Shown here piece by piece: positions 43,074 to 51,322 of a DNA stretch of 64,000 nt (the stretch's first letter is position 1; every line of letters starts with the position of its first letter). Source of the stretch: Geobacter sp. GTDB taxonomy: Bacteria; Desulfobacterota; Desulfuromonadia; Geobacterales; Geobacteraceae. Position numbers and translations under genes: made by a program. Location: the NCBI GenBank assembly GCA_003574885.1, contig PJFC01000004.1, positions 186,001 through 250,000 on the forward strand, read 5' to 3'. Below the pieces are notes generated by a model. The model saw only the letters and a list, made by a program, of their open reading frames with translations. It did no database searches and was not told the DNA's origin.

Positions 43074-44972
43074 ATGATTTTCATTAACCGTCTATATAGC
43101 CTCCGGGCGTTATGTGCCGCCGCTGCATTGGTAGCTTTCCTCGCGCCTAGTCATGTGCGCGCTGCGGGTGAAGATGACAACATCGACATCCTGAACCTGG
43201 GAGATAATCGTCAGGAACAGCTGCTTACCACCTCCCGCACGCCACGGCCAACCTCTTACATCGCTGAAAATGTTACCGTCGTCACCAGCTCCGATATCGA
43301 GCGCCTCAATGCCCACACACTGGTCGAAGTGCTGCAGACCGTCCCCGGCATCCATTTTGATCAGATCCAGACCCCCGGCAACTCAGTCTTTTTTAACCTG
43401 CAGGGGATAATCAACAGACATGTCCTGGTCCAGATCGACGGCGTTCCCCAGAACTTCATAAGTTCGGACAATATGGCCGAACTCGGCGCCATCCCGGTGC
43501 AGATGATCGAAAGGGTCGAGATCATCAAGGGAGCTGCATCTTCATCATGGGGCTCGGGCTTGGGTGGGGTTGTCAATATCATTACCAAGTCGCCAGAACC
43601 GGAGCGCAAGGCGGGCGGCATGGTGTCAGGCTCCATCGGCTCCAGCTATACGGCCGACAGTCGTGGGGAGATTAGCGGCACCGTCAACCGGTTCGGCTAC
43701 TACCTGACTGGCGGCAATCTCCGTTCGGATGGCCTTGTCCCCGGCACCCAGGTACGTTTCAATCACGGATTTGGCAAACTTACCTATGACCTGGGCACTA
43801 AAGGAAGCATAGCCCTGGGTTTTGACCTGCGGGACAAACGAACAGGTCTTGAGGATTCAATAGCCTATAATTTCCATGACAGCAGCGACAGCCGCTATGC
43901 ATCCGGCTATCTCAATCTGCGCTATGCTCTGGCCGATGACCTGAACCTGACCCTGAACAGCTATGGCGGTCGTCGTTTCATGACTGCAAAATGGGGAGAA
44001 CTAACCAGTTCAACCCTCTGGAGAGATGGCTCTACTCGGGAGATTTACCGGGGAGCGAATCTGGGGCTTACCTGGGGCACCTCAGATAACAATCTTAGCG
44101 CCGGAGTCGAATACGAGCGCAATGACCTGCACAGCCGGGAGCTTGTCTGGCTTGACCCTGTTGACAATTTCGATATAGCCATGGACCGCTGGTCCGGTTA
44201 TCTCAATGGAATCTGGACCCTTGGCCGTGTCAGTATCCTTCCCGGCTTCCGTTTTGACCACACCAACCTGCTGGACGACGCTTACAGCTATTCCCTTGGC
44301 CTCACCTACCGGCTGACCGACAGCACCACCCTGCGGGCCTATGCTGCAAGGGGCTATGGGATGCCGGTTGTCAACAATCTGTCATTTCTCAACGGAATAC
44401 GCAGTAATCAGAATATCCAGACCGTGCAGGCCGGTTTCGAAACAACCTCCATCCCCTACCTCTGGTTGAAGGGTACCCTGTTCTACAACAACATCTGGAA
44501 TATCCAGGATTTTGATCTCAGCACAACTCCGGCAACTGTAACCCTGCACGAACAGGTGCGCCAAGGGGCGGAACTGGAGCTGCGCACCTCGCCGCTGTAT
44601 GGCCTCTCCCTGGCCGGTGGCTATACTTATTCCGATTCGTGGGACAAGGCCACCAAGGCGGAGCTGACCAGTTCCAACAGCGGACCGCGTCAGAATCTCA
44701 AGCTGGGGCTGAACTACGACAACAGCGATTTGGGGCTGCGGGGTACCCTGAACGGCAACTTCGTCAAGTGGAACGTGCCTGCCGACCAAAACCCTCATCT
44801 GTCGGCAATGATCTGGAATCTGCACCTGAACTGGAAGCCGCTCCAGAAGCATGAAAGTGCGCCGGAACTGTTCTTCTCGATCAACAATATCTTCAACGGC
44901 AGCCAGTATATTCGCGATTTCCTTCCAAATGCTTCACGCTGGTACGAAGGCGGAGTGAGGGTAAGGTTCTGA
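43074..44972 (+). CDS. TonB-dependent outer-membrane receptor
   Basis: A 632-residue receptor. A signal peptide (LRALCAAAALVAFLAPSHVRA) is followed by a plug domain (IAENVTVVTSSDIERLNAHTLVEVLQTVPGIHFD, VLVQIDGVPQN, MIERVEIIKGAASSSWGSGLGGVVNIITK) and a 22-strand type barrel ending in RWYEGGVRVRF with the typical C-terminal Phe. There is no clear carboxylate siderophore signature. It heads a three-gene operon and is divergent from the geopeptide gene 72 bases away. The ligand is unknown; a metal complex, a cofactor or the neighbouring peptide product are possibilities. No strong ribosome site is visible. Confidence 0.88.
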   Translation: MIFINRLYSLRALCAAAALVAFLAPSHVRAAGEDDNIDILNLGDNRQEQLLTTSRTPRPTSYIAENVTVVTSSDIERLNAHTLVEVLQTVPGIHFDQIQTPGNSVFFNLQGIINRHVLVQIDGVPQNFISSDNMAELGAIPVQMIERVEIIKGAASSSWGSGLGGVVNIITKSPEPERKAGGMVSGSIGSSYTADSRGEISGTVNRFGYYLTGGNLRSDGLVPGTQVRFNHGFGKLTYDLGTKGSIALGFDLRDKRTGLEDSIAYNFHDSSDSRYASGYLNLRYALADDLNLTLNSYGGRRFMTAKWGELTSSTLWRDGSTREIYRGANLGLTWGTSDNNLSAGVEYERNDLHSRELVWLDPVDNFDIAMDRWSGYLNGIWTLGRVSILPGFRFDHTNLLDDAYSYSLGLTYRLTDSTTLRAYAARGYGMPVVNNLSFLNGIRSNQNIQTVQAGFETTSIPYLWLKGTLFYNNIWNIQDFDLSTTPATVTLHEQVRQGAELELRTSPLYGLSLAGGYTYSDSWDKATKAELTSSNSGPRQNLKLGLNYDNSDLGLRGTLNGNFVKWNVPADQNPHLSAMIWNLHLNWKPLQKHESAPELFFSINNIFNGSQYIRDFLPNASRWYEGGVRVRF

Positions 44973-45820
44973 TGCGGCGCCTTCTCTTCGTCATAATCGC
45001 CCTGGCGACCCTGTTCCCCTCCCTGGCCCAGGCCTATGAAGTCCTGGTGCTCCAGAGCAGCCGCAATGCCGGCTACGAACAGGCGCTGAAAGGCTTCCGG
45101 AGCGGCTGCATAGCCTCGCAGCGCGTGGTCGTGCTGTCCGACTATGCCGAAGTTGACGTCGTGCGGATTGTGCGGGAGGAGCGCCCCCGGCTGATCCTGG
45201 CCATAGGCGACGCGGCCCTGGCTGCGGCCCGCAAGATCCGTCAGACACCGGTGGTCGCCGTAATGTCATTCGGCATCAACGCCAAGGCCAACCTTACCGG
45301 CATTACGATGTTCGCCCCACCCACTAAATATTGCAAGCTCTTCAATCAGCTGAAGGTGCATAACGTCGGTATCATCCATAATCCCGACAAGACCGGTTGG
45401 TATCTGGACACGGCCCAGAAGGCGGCCGAGAAGGTTGGCATCAAGCTTATAGTTCGCAAGGTTGCGAGCCCAAGGGAGACCCTGGCCCAGCTCGACTCGC
45501 TGGCCGGAAAGGTCGATGCGCTCTGGATGCTCCCCGATACCACGGCGGTCACTCGCGAAACGGTCGAGGCATATTTCCGCTTTGGCCAGCAACAGGCGGT
45601 CCCGGTCGTTTCCTTTGCCGCAAGTTACCTGGGGATGGGTGCCGCGGCGGCAGTTGAAATCGACACCATCGAAATGGGACGGCAGGCCGGTGACATGGCC
45701 AATGCGCTCCTTCGCGGATCTCGCATCGACACCATCCCCCTCGTGGCTCCACGCGGCACAAAGTACAGGATCAACCAGAGTGTTCTGGGAAAGCTTGATA
45801 TCAACGAGACAACGGAGTAA
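44972..45820 (+). CDS. Periplasmic ABC-type substrate-binding protein (COG2984-like)
   Basis: A 282-residue exported protein (signal RRLLFVIIALATLFPSLAQA). It has the two-lobe pattern of the ABC substrate-binding family linked to tryptophan/amino acid or hydroxymethylpyrimidine uptake (VLVLQSSRNAGYEQALKGF, VGIIHNPDKTGWYLDTAQKAAEKVG, ALWMLPDTTAVT). Its ATG overlaps the receptor stop by one base (TGATG). No permease or ATPase follows, so it may act as a sensor subunit for the histidine kinase downstream rather than in transport. Confidence 0.8.
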   Translation: MRRLLFVIIALATLFPSLAQAYEVLVLQSSRNAGYEQALKGFRSGCIASQRVVVLSDYAEVDVVRIVREERPRLILAIGDAALAAARKIRQTPVVAVMSFGINAKANLTGITMFAPPTKYCKLFNQLKVHNVGIIHNPDKTGWYLDTAQKAAEKVGIKLIVRKVASPRETLAQLDSLAGKVDALWMLPDTTAVTRETVEAYFRFGQQQAVPVVSFAASYLGMGAAAAVEIDTIEMGRQAGDMANALLRGSRIDTIPLVAPRGTKYRINQSVLGKLDINETTE

Positions 45821-45846
45821 CCTAGCGAAACAGCGAGGGACTATCC

Positions 45847-47250
45847 ATGCTACCATACATGCGGCCGTTAAACTTTAGATCAAGTTTCCAGTACCGACTC
45901 TTCCGTGTTTTTACCCTCCTGACCGCCTTCATCGCCATTGTTTTTTTGACCATCTACATCACGTTTGAAATCAGAAATCAGCGGGCACATATCTCCGCAC
46001 AGCTCCATTTGCAGGCGCAACATCTAGCCGAAACCATCCGCCTGCCGCTTTATGCCGAAAACCGTCCGGTCCTTCAGCAGCTTGCCGAGGGAGCGACATA
46101 CCAGATCCCTAATTTGCGGGGGGTGGTGATCAAGGCGAGTAATGGCAAGGTGCTGACGGATGTCCGGCTACCGGGCAGCGATAATAACGCTGATGTAATC
46201 GAGGAAACGGTAGAGGTACGTAGTGACACCTTGGCCAGCTCTCCTGAATCGGCCATCAGCGGAGGAACTGAACCTGGCCCGACATTAATCGGAAAAGTCA
46301 GTCTGAAGCGGAGCACGGAAGACCTGCTCCTGATGTCTTACCGGCTTGTCGCGATTTCATGCGCCATGACGGTAGGATTCTGGCTAACGGTTTCCCTGAT
46401 CTGTTACCTTGTTCTCAGGCGGGTAACCAAATCTTTCAATGCTCTCATGCAGGGGATACGGGCCATGCAGAGCGGTGATTTATCTGCCCGTATCAACGTC
46501 ATTTCCGACGATGAGCCGGGCAGGGCGGCCAGTGCCGTCAATGATCTGGCAAACGCCCTGTCGGCACGAACCATTGAACTCGAGAATGCCAATCGGGAAT
46601 TGGAGGCGTTCAACTACTCGGTCTCCCATGATTTGCGCAAGCCCCTGACGGTCATCTATTCTTACTGCCAGTTCATCCAGGAGTTCTGCAGCCACAACCT
46701 GGATACTCAGTGCCGTGAATATCTGCGAGAGATTTGCGAGGGGAGCCAGCGCATGAACCAGCTCATCGACACTCTACTCGAATTCGCCTCCCTCACACGC
46801 AGTGAACTTCACCAGGAAAATGTCGACCTGAGCGAGATTGCTCGCAATGCTGCCAAGGGACTGGTTTTGATAGAACCCCACCGCAGGGTCTCGCTCTGTA
46901 TTACCGAAGGCATTAACGTCAAGGGAGACAGGAATTTACTCCAGGTGGCCATGGATAACCTCTTGAGCAACGCCTGGAAGTTCACTAGCAAGAGGGAAGA
47001 GGCGGTAATCGAATTTGGCGTGATGGAAGACGAAGGAATGCCGACCTATTATGTCCGGGACAACGGGAACGGTTTCGGCATGACAGATGCGAACAAGCTG
47101 TTCATTCCTTTTCATCGCCTCCCCGGAACAGGTGTTGATGGTCACGGTATCGGTCTTGCGACGGTAGAGCGGATAATAAAGCGTCATGGTGGGCGGATAT
47201 GGGCAGAGGGTGAGCCGGAAAAGGGAGCGACTTTCTATTTCACCCTTTGA
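45847..47250 (+). CDS. Membrane sensor histidine kinase
   Basis: A 467-residue kinase: membrane helix (about 18-38), a periplasmic sensor loop of about 110 residues, second membrane helix (about 165-190), HAMP (LRRVTKSFNALMQGIRAM...), HisKA with His in FNYSVSHDLRKPLTVI, and HATPase (NLLSNAWKFTSK, DNGNGFG, GHGIGLATVERIIKRHGG). It ends the TonB receptor operon. No response regulator lies beside it before the transposon, so its partner is elsewhere or was separated. GAGGGACTATCC precedes the ATG. Confidence 0.87.
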   Translation: MLPYMRPLNFRSSFQYRLFRVFTLLTAFIAIVFLTIYITFEIRNQRAHISAQLHLQAQHLAETIRLPLYAENRPVLQQLAEGATYQIPNLRGVVIKASNGKVLTDVRLPGSDNNADVIEETVEVRSDTLASSPESAISGGTEPGPTLIGKVSLKRSTEDLLLMSYRLVAISCAMTVGFWLTVSLICYLVLRRVTKSFNALMQGIRAMQSGDLSARINVISDDEPGRAASAVNDLANALSARTIELENANRELEAFNYSVSHDLRKPLTVIYSYCQFIQEFCSHNLDTQCREYLREICEGSQRMNQLIDTLLEFASLTRSELHQENVDLSEIARNAAKGLVLIEPHRRVSLCITEGINVKGDRNLLQVAMDNLLSNAWKFTSKREEAVIEFGVMEDEGMPTYYVRDNGNGFGMTDANKLFIPFHRLPGTGVDGHGIGLATVERIIKRHGGRIWAEGEPEKGATFYFTL

Positions 47251-47555
47251 CCTTCCTCCGCATTAATCATAGCCATAAATCCGGCGTAAAAAACTGCGCC
47301 GGATGCAATAAAGCCCCACAAGTATTCGCGCCTGAGGGGCTTTTCTTTGGTTAAGTGTCTGAAAATTGGAGGTTATGGAGTTCGCCGCGGATGAGGATGT
47401 CATTGTGGAGAGCCCTCCCAAGGCAGCGTCAGTGGGGAGTCGATAACGTTGCTTCAGGTCAGCCAAAGAGTCAAGTAGAATACGATGGATATTTAAAGCC
47501 CCTTTTCGGACAAATCAAAAAGAGACATATTATTGAAATCTTAAGTAAGGAGGGT
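47251..47555. other. Intergenic junction between core genes and the Tn7-like element
   Basis: 305 bases with a hairpin TCCGGCG/CGCCGGA (47280-47303) and a terminator right after it. The rest has no strong gene. One open frame (47355 onward) with a hydrophilic C-terminal part, KPLFGQIKKRHIIEIL, runs into the transposon end, and the weak SD-like run TTGGAGG lies before it. It could be a remnant of a gene interrupted by the insertion. The last five bases before the element are GAGGG (47551-47555). Confidence 0.5.
47308..47346 (+). terminator. Terminator downstream of the histidine kinase
   Basis: AAAGCCCC pairs with GGGGCTTTT across a long loop, preceded by a second stable hairpin. Confidence 0.75.
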
Positions 47556-47702
47556 GTCCGTCGACAATAAAGTTCTTACAAAAAGATAGCATAAACCGTT
47601 GATTTTACGTTGACGGCTTATGGGCATTTTTTGCTAAAGTTCTTACATTTCAGGCGAATTAACAATAAAGTTCTTACAAACGCAGACAATAAAGTTCTTA
47701 CA
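47556..47702 (+). repeat. Tn7-like transposon end with four TnsB-type sites
   Basis: The end begins TGTCCGTC followed by GACAATAAAG, the same eight-base spacing as in Tn7 (TGTGGGCG then GACAATAAAG). Four direct copies of ACAATAAAGTTCTTACA or a close variant lie at 47565-47581, 47631-47647, 47662-47678 and 47686-47702. The uneven spacing (66, 31, 24 bases) resembles the spread sites of Tn7 left ends. Confidence 0.88.
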
Positions 47703-47817
47703 TTCCAGTGAAGCAATCGTGGCACGAATGGTGCTACCTTTAAGTATCACCGGGCGGAGGTGGTCATGGAGTTGAGCCAAAACTCAAAACCATAATAACA
47801 ATCTCAGAGGAGGGAAA

Positions 47818-48030
47818 ATGGGAATCAGGGAATTGTCCGCAAATCAGTTTCGTTTTGTAGTGGATGCTCTGGCAAGTGGGTTCGATGTTGATTTCACTTT
47901 TAGTGGTCGGCACATGACCGGACGGTGCTGTCCGGCGTCGTATGTCAATAACTTCAATGATTTGATCACCGATGCTGTGGTGTGTCGAGAAAATAGCGAA
48001 CTTGGTTTGGTGGTGTACGCCATGTACTAG
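47818..48030 (+). CDS. Small hypothetical protein in the Tn7-like element (70 aa)
   Basis: A 70-residue protein with an excellent AGAGGAGGGAAA ribosome site. It has no signal peptide or membrane segment; MTGRCCPASYVNNFNDLI contains a Cys pair. I recognise no family. It stands alone between the transposon end and minus-strand cargo. Confidence 0.65.
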   Translation: MGIRELSANQFRFVVDALASGFDVDFTFSGRHMTGRCCPASYVNNFNDLITDAVVCRENSELGLVVYAMY

Positions 48031-48271
48031 TTTATCTTAACAAGGTCCCTACATCTTGCATGGTTGGATGGGGGTACCACGAAGTCTTCACGCCTGACAA
48101 ATCTCAGACTATCGTGATGAAGGTGGGGTTGGCAAAGTTGTTTCGTAACGCCGCAGGTCCGGAATGGATCCGTGGCGTTTTGGTGTCAGCTACATGACAT
48201 TATTGTCACCGGTTTGACAATGGTTGTCTGGGAGAGCGTGCCATCAGGCGCACTGCCCCCCCCCATGGATT
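48031..48271. other. Non-coding stretch in transposon cargo
   Basis: 241 bases with no credible gene or RNA structure. AT content is mixed; a run of C at 48257-48264 lies near the end of the next gene. Confidence 0.4.
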
Positions 48272-48541
48272 TTACCGCCGCCTCCAGTTCAACTCTTGGC
48301 TTGGGTCATTAGTCACCAGATTCTTCACATCACGAAGATCCAGCTCTTCTTCCAGGAATTCGAGCACTCCCTTAAGTGCATCATCAGCATTGTCCCAAGT
48401 GTGACCGAGTTCTATCGCAGACCGAAGTCTTCTCCGTGTTTCAGTAAGAGCCCTGAAAAGGTTTGTCGCTTTAAGGGCGATTTCTGCGTCTTCACTTTCC
48501 GTAGGAATTTCGTACTCGAATTCAATTTTAACCATCGTCAT
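48272..48541 (-). CDS. Small acidic hypothetical protein (89 aa)
   Basis: An 89-residue acidic, helix-rich protein (FEYEIPTESEDAEIALKATNLFRALTETRRRLRSAIELGH, LEFLEEELDLRD) with AAGGAGAAAAGTT before the ATG. No signal peptide. It could be a DNA-mimic or antitoxin-like protein by charge, but I recognise no family. Confidence 0.6.
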   Translation of the reverse strand: MTMVKIEFEYEIPTESEDAEIALKATNLFRALTETRRRLRSAIELGHTWDNADDALKGVLEFLEEELDLRDVKNLVTNDPSQELNWRRR

Positions 48542-48604
48542 AACTTTTCTCCTTACGGGGGAATCTCAGCCTTTAATTGAAGGGATCCGGTCAGTCTGCA
48601 CAAG

Positions 48605-48922
48605 TCAGTAGCTTTGCGTCTTAATAGTCCTGTACATAGCCAGGTCGACAACTTTGTATATATTGCTAAGGTCAATATTGAGCACTTCTTCTATTGTCAG
48701 GCCTCGCGTCAGCAATCGTTCAATTTCTGTATCGCAAAGTAATCCTTTTGGTTTGCGACATGGCTTGCTACAGCGTTGCTTGCACCAATCAATGTGACAA
48801 GCCAGTACCAGGCTGCGGTCGCTCTCATACTGCGCCGCCGCAGTCGCACGGTAGTCGCACAGTCTTTTACACTTTGAGGCACAACACTTCAGTTTCTTGT
48901 CTGTCCTCATACAATAAATCAT
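48605..48922 (-). CDS. Cysteine-rich small protein (105 aa)
   Basis: A 105-residue protein with about ten cysteines in its first two thirds: KCCASKCKRLCDYR, ACHIDWCKQRCSKPCRKPKGLLC. The C-terminal IERLLTRGLTIEEVLNIDLSNIYKVVDLAM is helical. The cysteines look like one or two zinc sites, so nucleic-acid binding is possible. I choose the ATG at 48922 with GGAG nearby; ATG 48910 is an alternative. It is divergent from the 49248 gene and shares an operator-like repeat. Confidence 0.6.
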   Translation of the reverse strand: MIYCMRTDKKLKCCASKCKRLCDYRATAAAQYESDRSLVLACHIDWCKQRCSKPCRKPKGLLCDTEIERLLTRGLTIEEVLNIDLSNIYKVVDLAMYRTIKTQSY

Positions 48923-48994
48923 TGCTCCACCGCGTGCCGGCATCTGGTGCTGCAAGAAATAAAGATATTTTTGTGGAAAGAACAACGCACATAA

Positions 48995-49104
48995 ATGGTA
49001 TCAGACATATTGCGCTTGTCAATAAGTAGCGCTAAACAACTTTGTAATACTATAAAAAATCAGTAAGATACAGTATTGACAAGCGCAACAAGGTTAACGA
49101 TATG
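48995..49104. promoter_or_regulatory. Divergent promoters built on a 15-bp inverted repeat
   Basis: TTGCGCTTGTCAATA (49010-49024) and its exact reverse complement TATTGACAAGCGCAA (49074-49088) face each other across 49 bases. Each contains a TTGACA -35. Leftward: TTGACA, 16-base spacer, TACCAT (48995-49000). Rightward: TTGACA, about 17 bases, GATATG (49099-49104). Both promoters carry the same flanking TATTGACAAGCGCAA, suggesting a shared repressor. Confidence 0.65.
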
Positions 49105-49247
49105 GATCATGGTTGGCGGTCAATTTTGCAGATCGGCTGGGACTGGACCAGATGCAGTACTGCGGGGGGATGGAGCTAACATAGGACTGGACAAGGGAGA
49201 TCAAAAATGAAAATATAGGCAAAAAACAGCGCTGACAAACGGATGAT

Positions 49248-49556
49248 ATGAAAGAACGTCACAACCCAATCGACATCGCTGCACAGATTGAAGCTGATAT
49301 CCGACGACTAACCGGAAAGGATATCAATGTTGACACTCGTTTCGAGGTTGCCGAGCCTACTGATTTCTTCGAAACGTGCCTTTATTTCGACTTGCTTGGT
49401 TATCATATTTACACTAAAAGCTACTATGCCCACAAGGTGGGTCTCAGCCGACAAGCCATTGACCAAAAAATCAGATATAACAACTTAACGGCTATAAAAT
49501 GCCGGAGTGAAAAGCTTAACAAACTTGAACTGGTGGCGGTCAGGGAGGAAGCTTGA
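49248..49556 (+). CDS. Small putative DNA-binding protein (102 aa) in the Tn7-like element
   Basis: A 102-residue protein. SYYAHKVGLSRQAIDQKIRYNNLTAIKC has the spacing of a helix-turn-helix similar to small regulators of Tn7-like and CAST elements; this is a pattern reading only. It has no convincing ribosome site. The divergent operator-like repeat upstream makes autoregulation a reasonable guess. Alternative: a protein of unknown function. Confidence 0.55.
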   Translation: MKERHNPIDIAAQIEADIRRLTGKDINVDTRFEVAEPTDFFETCLYFDLLGYHIYTKSYYAHKVGLSRQAIDQKIRYNNLTAIKCRSEKLNKLELVAVREEA

Positions 49557-49665
49557 GCAATGGCGAACATAAGCCATGTTTTGTACACCGGCCTGGTTGG
49601 ACAGAAACTACCATACGTACGGTTGCCGGACTAGTTTGATGAGGAAAAGCGGCAGATTTTTATTG

Positions 49666-51321
49666 TTAGTGGAATTTGGCCTCTTCCTGTCGACGACGAT
49701 AACTGGTGTAGGATTCCGAAAGCCTGTTGATGACACTCTCACATTTTGGTAAATGATGTAGTTCAGTGAAAATCCGAAGATTCAAACAGGCTTCCTTTAC
49801 AATAACTGATTTTGCGACACGCCGAACAGGGATTTCCGAAGCTATCCGCATTGCAGTGTCTTCAAGCAACTGGCTCCACTCAGTATCCCGTCTTTCCCAA
49901 TCGACCTTCTTTTGACGAGGCTGTCTTTGGCCCATCATCCATTCATGGTCATGTTTGAGCAAGTATTGATATAGTCCATAATTGTTCTTTCTAGCTTGAG
50001 TTATAGACTGTTTTTGCAAGACATGTAGCCATTCCTGTCTCAGTTGTTCTATATCTTTCCGTTTGCGGTTTTCCAACTTTGATTCAAAATCAGTTAATTT
50101 TCTGGCGGCATCAGTATTTATAGACATAACCTTTGCTATGTCATGAAATGACATCCCAGCAGCAGCTAAAGTTTCGATGTTTCTTTTCCAGGTAGGTCCG
50201 TAAGACCAAATATGCTTAACTATCGGTAGTTGGTTGTCATCCTCGGCTGTTTTTTGAAAATTGAAGAAAAACCCGCACGTGCATTTTGCACGTGCAACAA
50301 CCTCAGAAGAACGCATTGTTCTGGTGGCGATTTTTTTGATAGGGAATGGATCATCATGTTGTCCATATGGGTTGGGACACTTCCAGGGGCCTGGACCAAA
50401 CGGTTGAAAAGAAGTGACAACGGATTTGTGTTCCAGGAAAACTTGTATCAGCACATGTTCCAAGGGGTGCACCTGCTGTTTGTAATTCTGATGGAAAATA
50501 GTATTTACCCAGTTAACGCGAGAATTCACGTTGATGCCAATCATTTCAAGAAATCTTTCTTCGTAAAACTCCATGAATGCTGACTGAAATTTTGAGGGAG
50601 ATAGTATCCCAGGTATTTTGGTGTAACCTCGTTGAATCGCGGCTTTACGATAAGTTGCAGACAGGTTCTGACTTTTCCACCGGGGGTTATTCTTCATCAA
50701 TAGTTTTTGGCAATGCGCAGCGACCAATTTTGCCATGGAGAGTTCGTTAGCAGTAAGAGGGAAGCTGTGATCTGTGGCATTCGCTGTAATGATTGTTGCG
50801 TCAGCATACTGAGATTGTTTCGGTAGAACCAGAGCTGATGTATTTATCAAGTGGATACCGTGTTCAGGACAGACCAATACACCAGGGAGTTGATGCGTTC
50901 TGTGCCAATATGTTTCTCCATAAGCTGCCAAATCCAGGTTCTTACACTGTGCACAAAATCTCAAAAATTGCGGGCTCTTTACGCGGAACGAATTGACACC
51001 GATTGATCCTGTTGTTGCAGAATCCCCGTATAGTAACCCTGCAATTTTCTTTACTGCAGATTTCTGTGGCAAAAATGGTTCGTAATAAGGAAATAACGTC
51101 AACTTGTTAAGGATGTCATTGCTGGAAAGCCTCCATAGGGAAAATGTCTTTTCAGAGACTTTTTCCAACCTACATGGTAAATCTGCCCTTAACTTAGTCG
51201 ATTTGGTTTCGAACATTGCCCGTGTAATGTTGCTTCCATGTATACTCAGATAAGTACAGTATCTTGCAATAACACTGTATAGGAGCTCGTCAGGGTAAGG
51301 AATGGGGAGATGATAAAACAT
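49666..51321 (-). CDS. tnsD: Transposon target-site selector TnsD (TniQ family)
   Basis: A 551-residue protein. The N-terminal TniQ domain has YPDELLYSVIARYC and zinc-binding Cys in FCAQCKNLDLAAYGETYWHRTHQLPGVLVCPEHG. A second Cys group, WKCPNPYG...RAKCTCGFFF, and a long C-terminal region with putative HTH (AGMSFHDIAKVMSINTDAARKL) are typical of TnsD rather than short TniQ. TnsD binds a specific chromosomal site and recruits TnsC. Its ATG starts one base after the tnsC stop. The recognised site should lie beside an element end. Confidence 0.92.
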   Translation of the reverse strand: MFYHLPIPYPDELLYSVIARYCTYLSIHGSNITRAMFETKSTKLRADLPCRLEKVSEKTFSLWRLSSNDILNKLTLFPYYEPFLPQKSAVKKIAGLLYGDSATTGSIGVNSFRVKSPQFLRFCAQCKNLDLAAYGETYWHRTHQLPGVLVCPEHGIHLINTSALVLPKQSQYADATIITANATDHSFPLTANELSMAKLVAAHCQKLLMKNNPRWKSQNLSATYRKAAIQRGYTKIPGILSPSKFQSAFMEFYEERFLEMIGINVNSRVNWVNTIFHQNYKQQVHPLEHVLIQVFLEHKSVVTSFQPFGPGPWKCPNPYGQHDDPFPIKKIATRTMRSSEVVARAKCTCGFFFNFQKTAEDDNQLPIVKHIWSYGPTWKRNIETLAAAGMSFHDIAKVMSINTDAARKLTDFESKLENRKRKDIEQLRQEWLHVLQKQSITQARKNNYGLYQYLLKHDHEWMMGQRQPRQKKVDWERRDTEWSQLLEDTAMRIASEIPVRRVAKSVIVKEACLNLRIFTELHHLPKCESVINRLSESYTSYRRRQEEAKFH

Positions 51322-51322
51322 C

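Noticed and set aside
47565-47702. Direct repeats as plasmid iterons or a CRISPR array
   Set aside because: Spacings are irregular, there are no repeat-spacer units, and the TGT end and nearby tnsABCD identify transposase sites.
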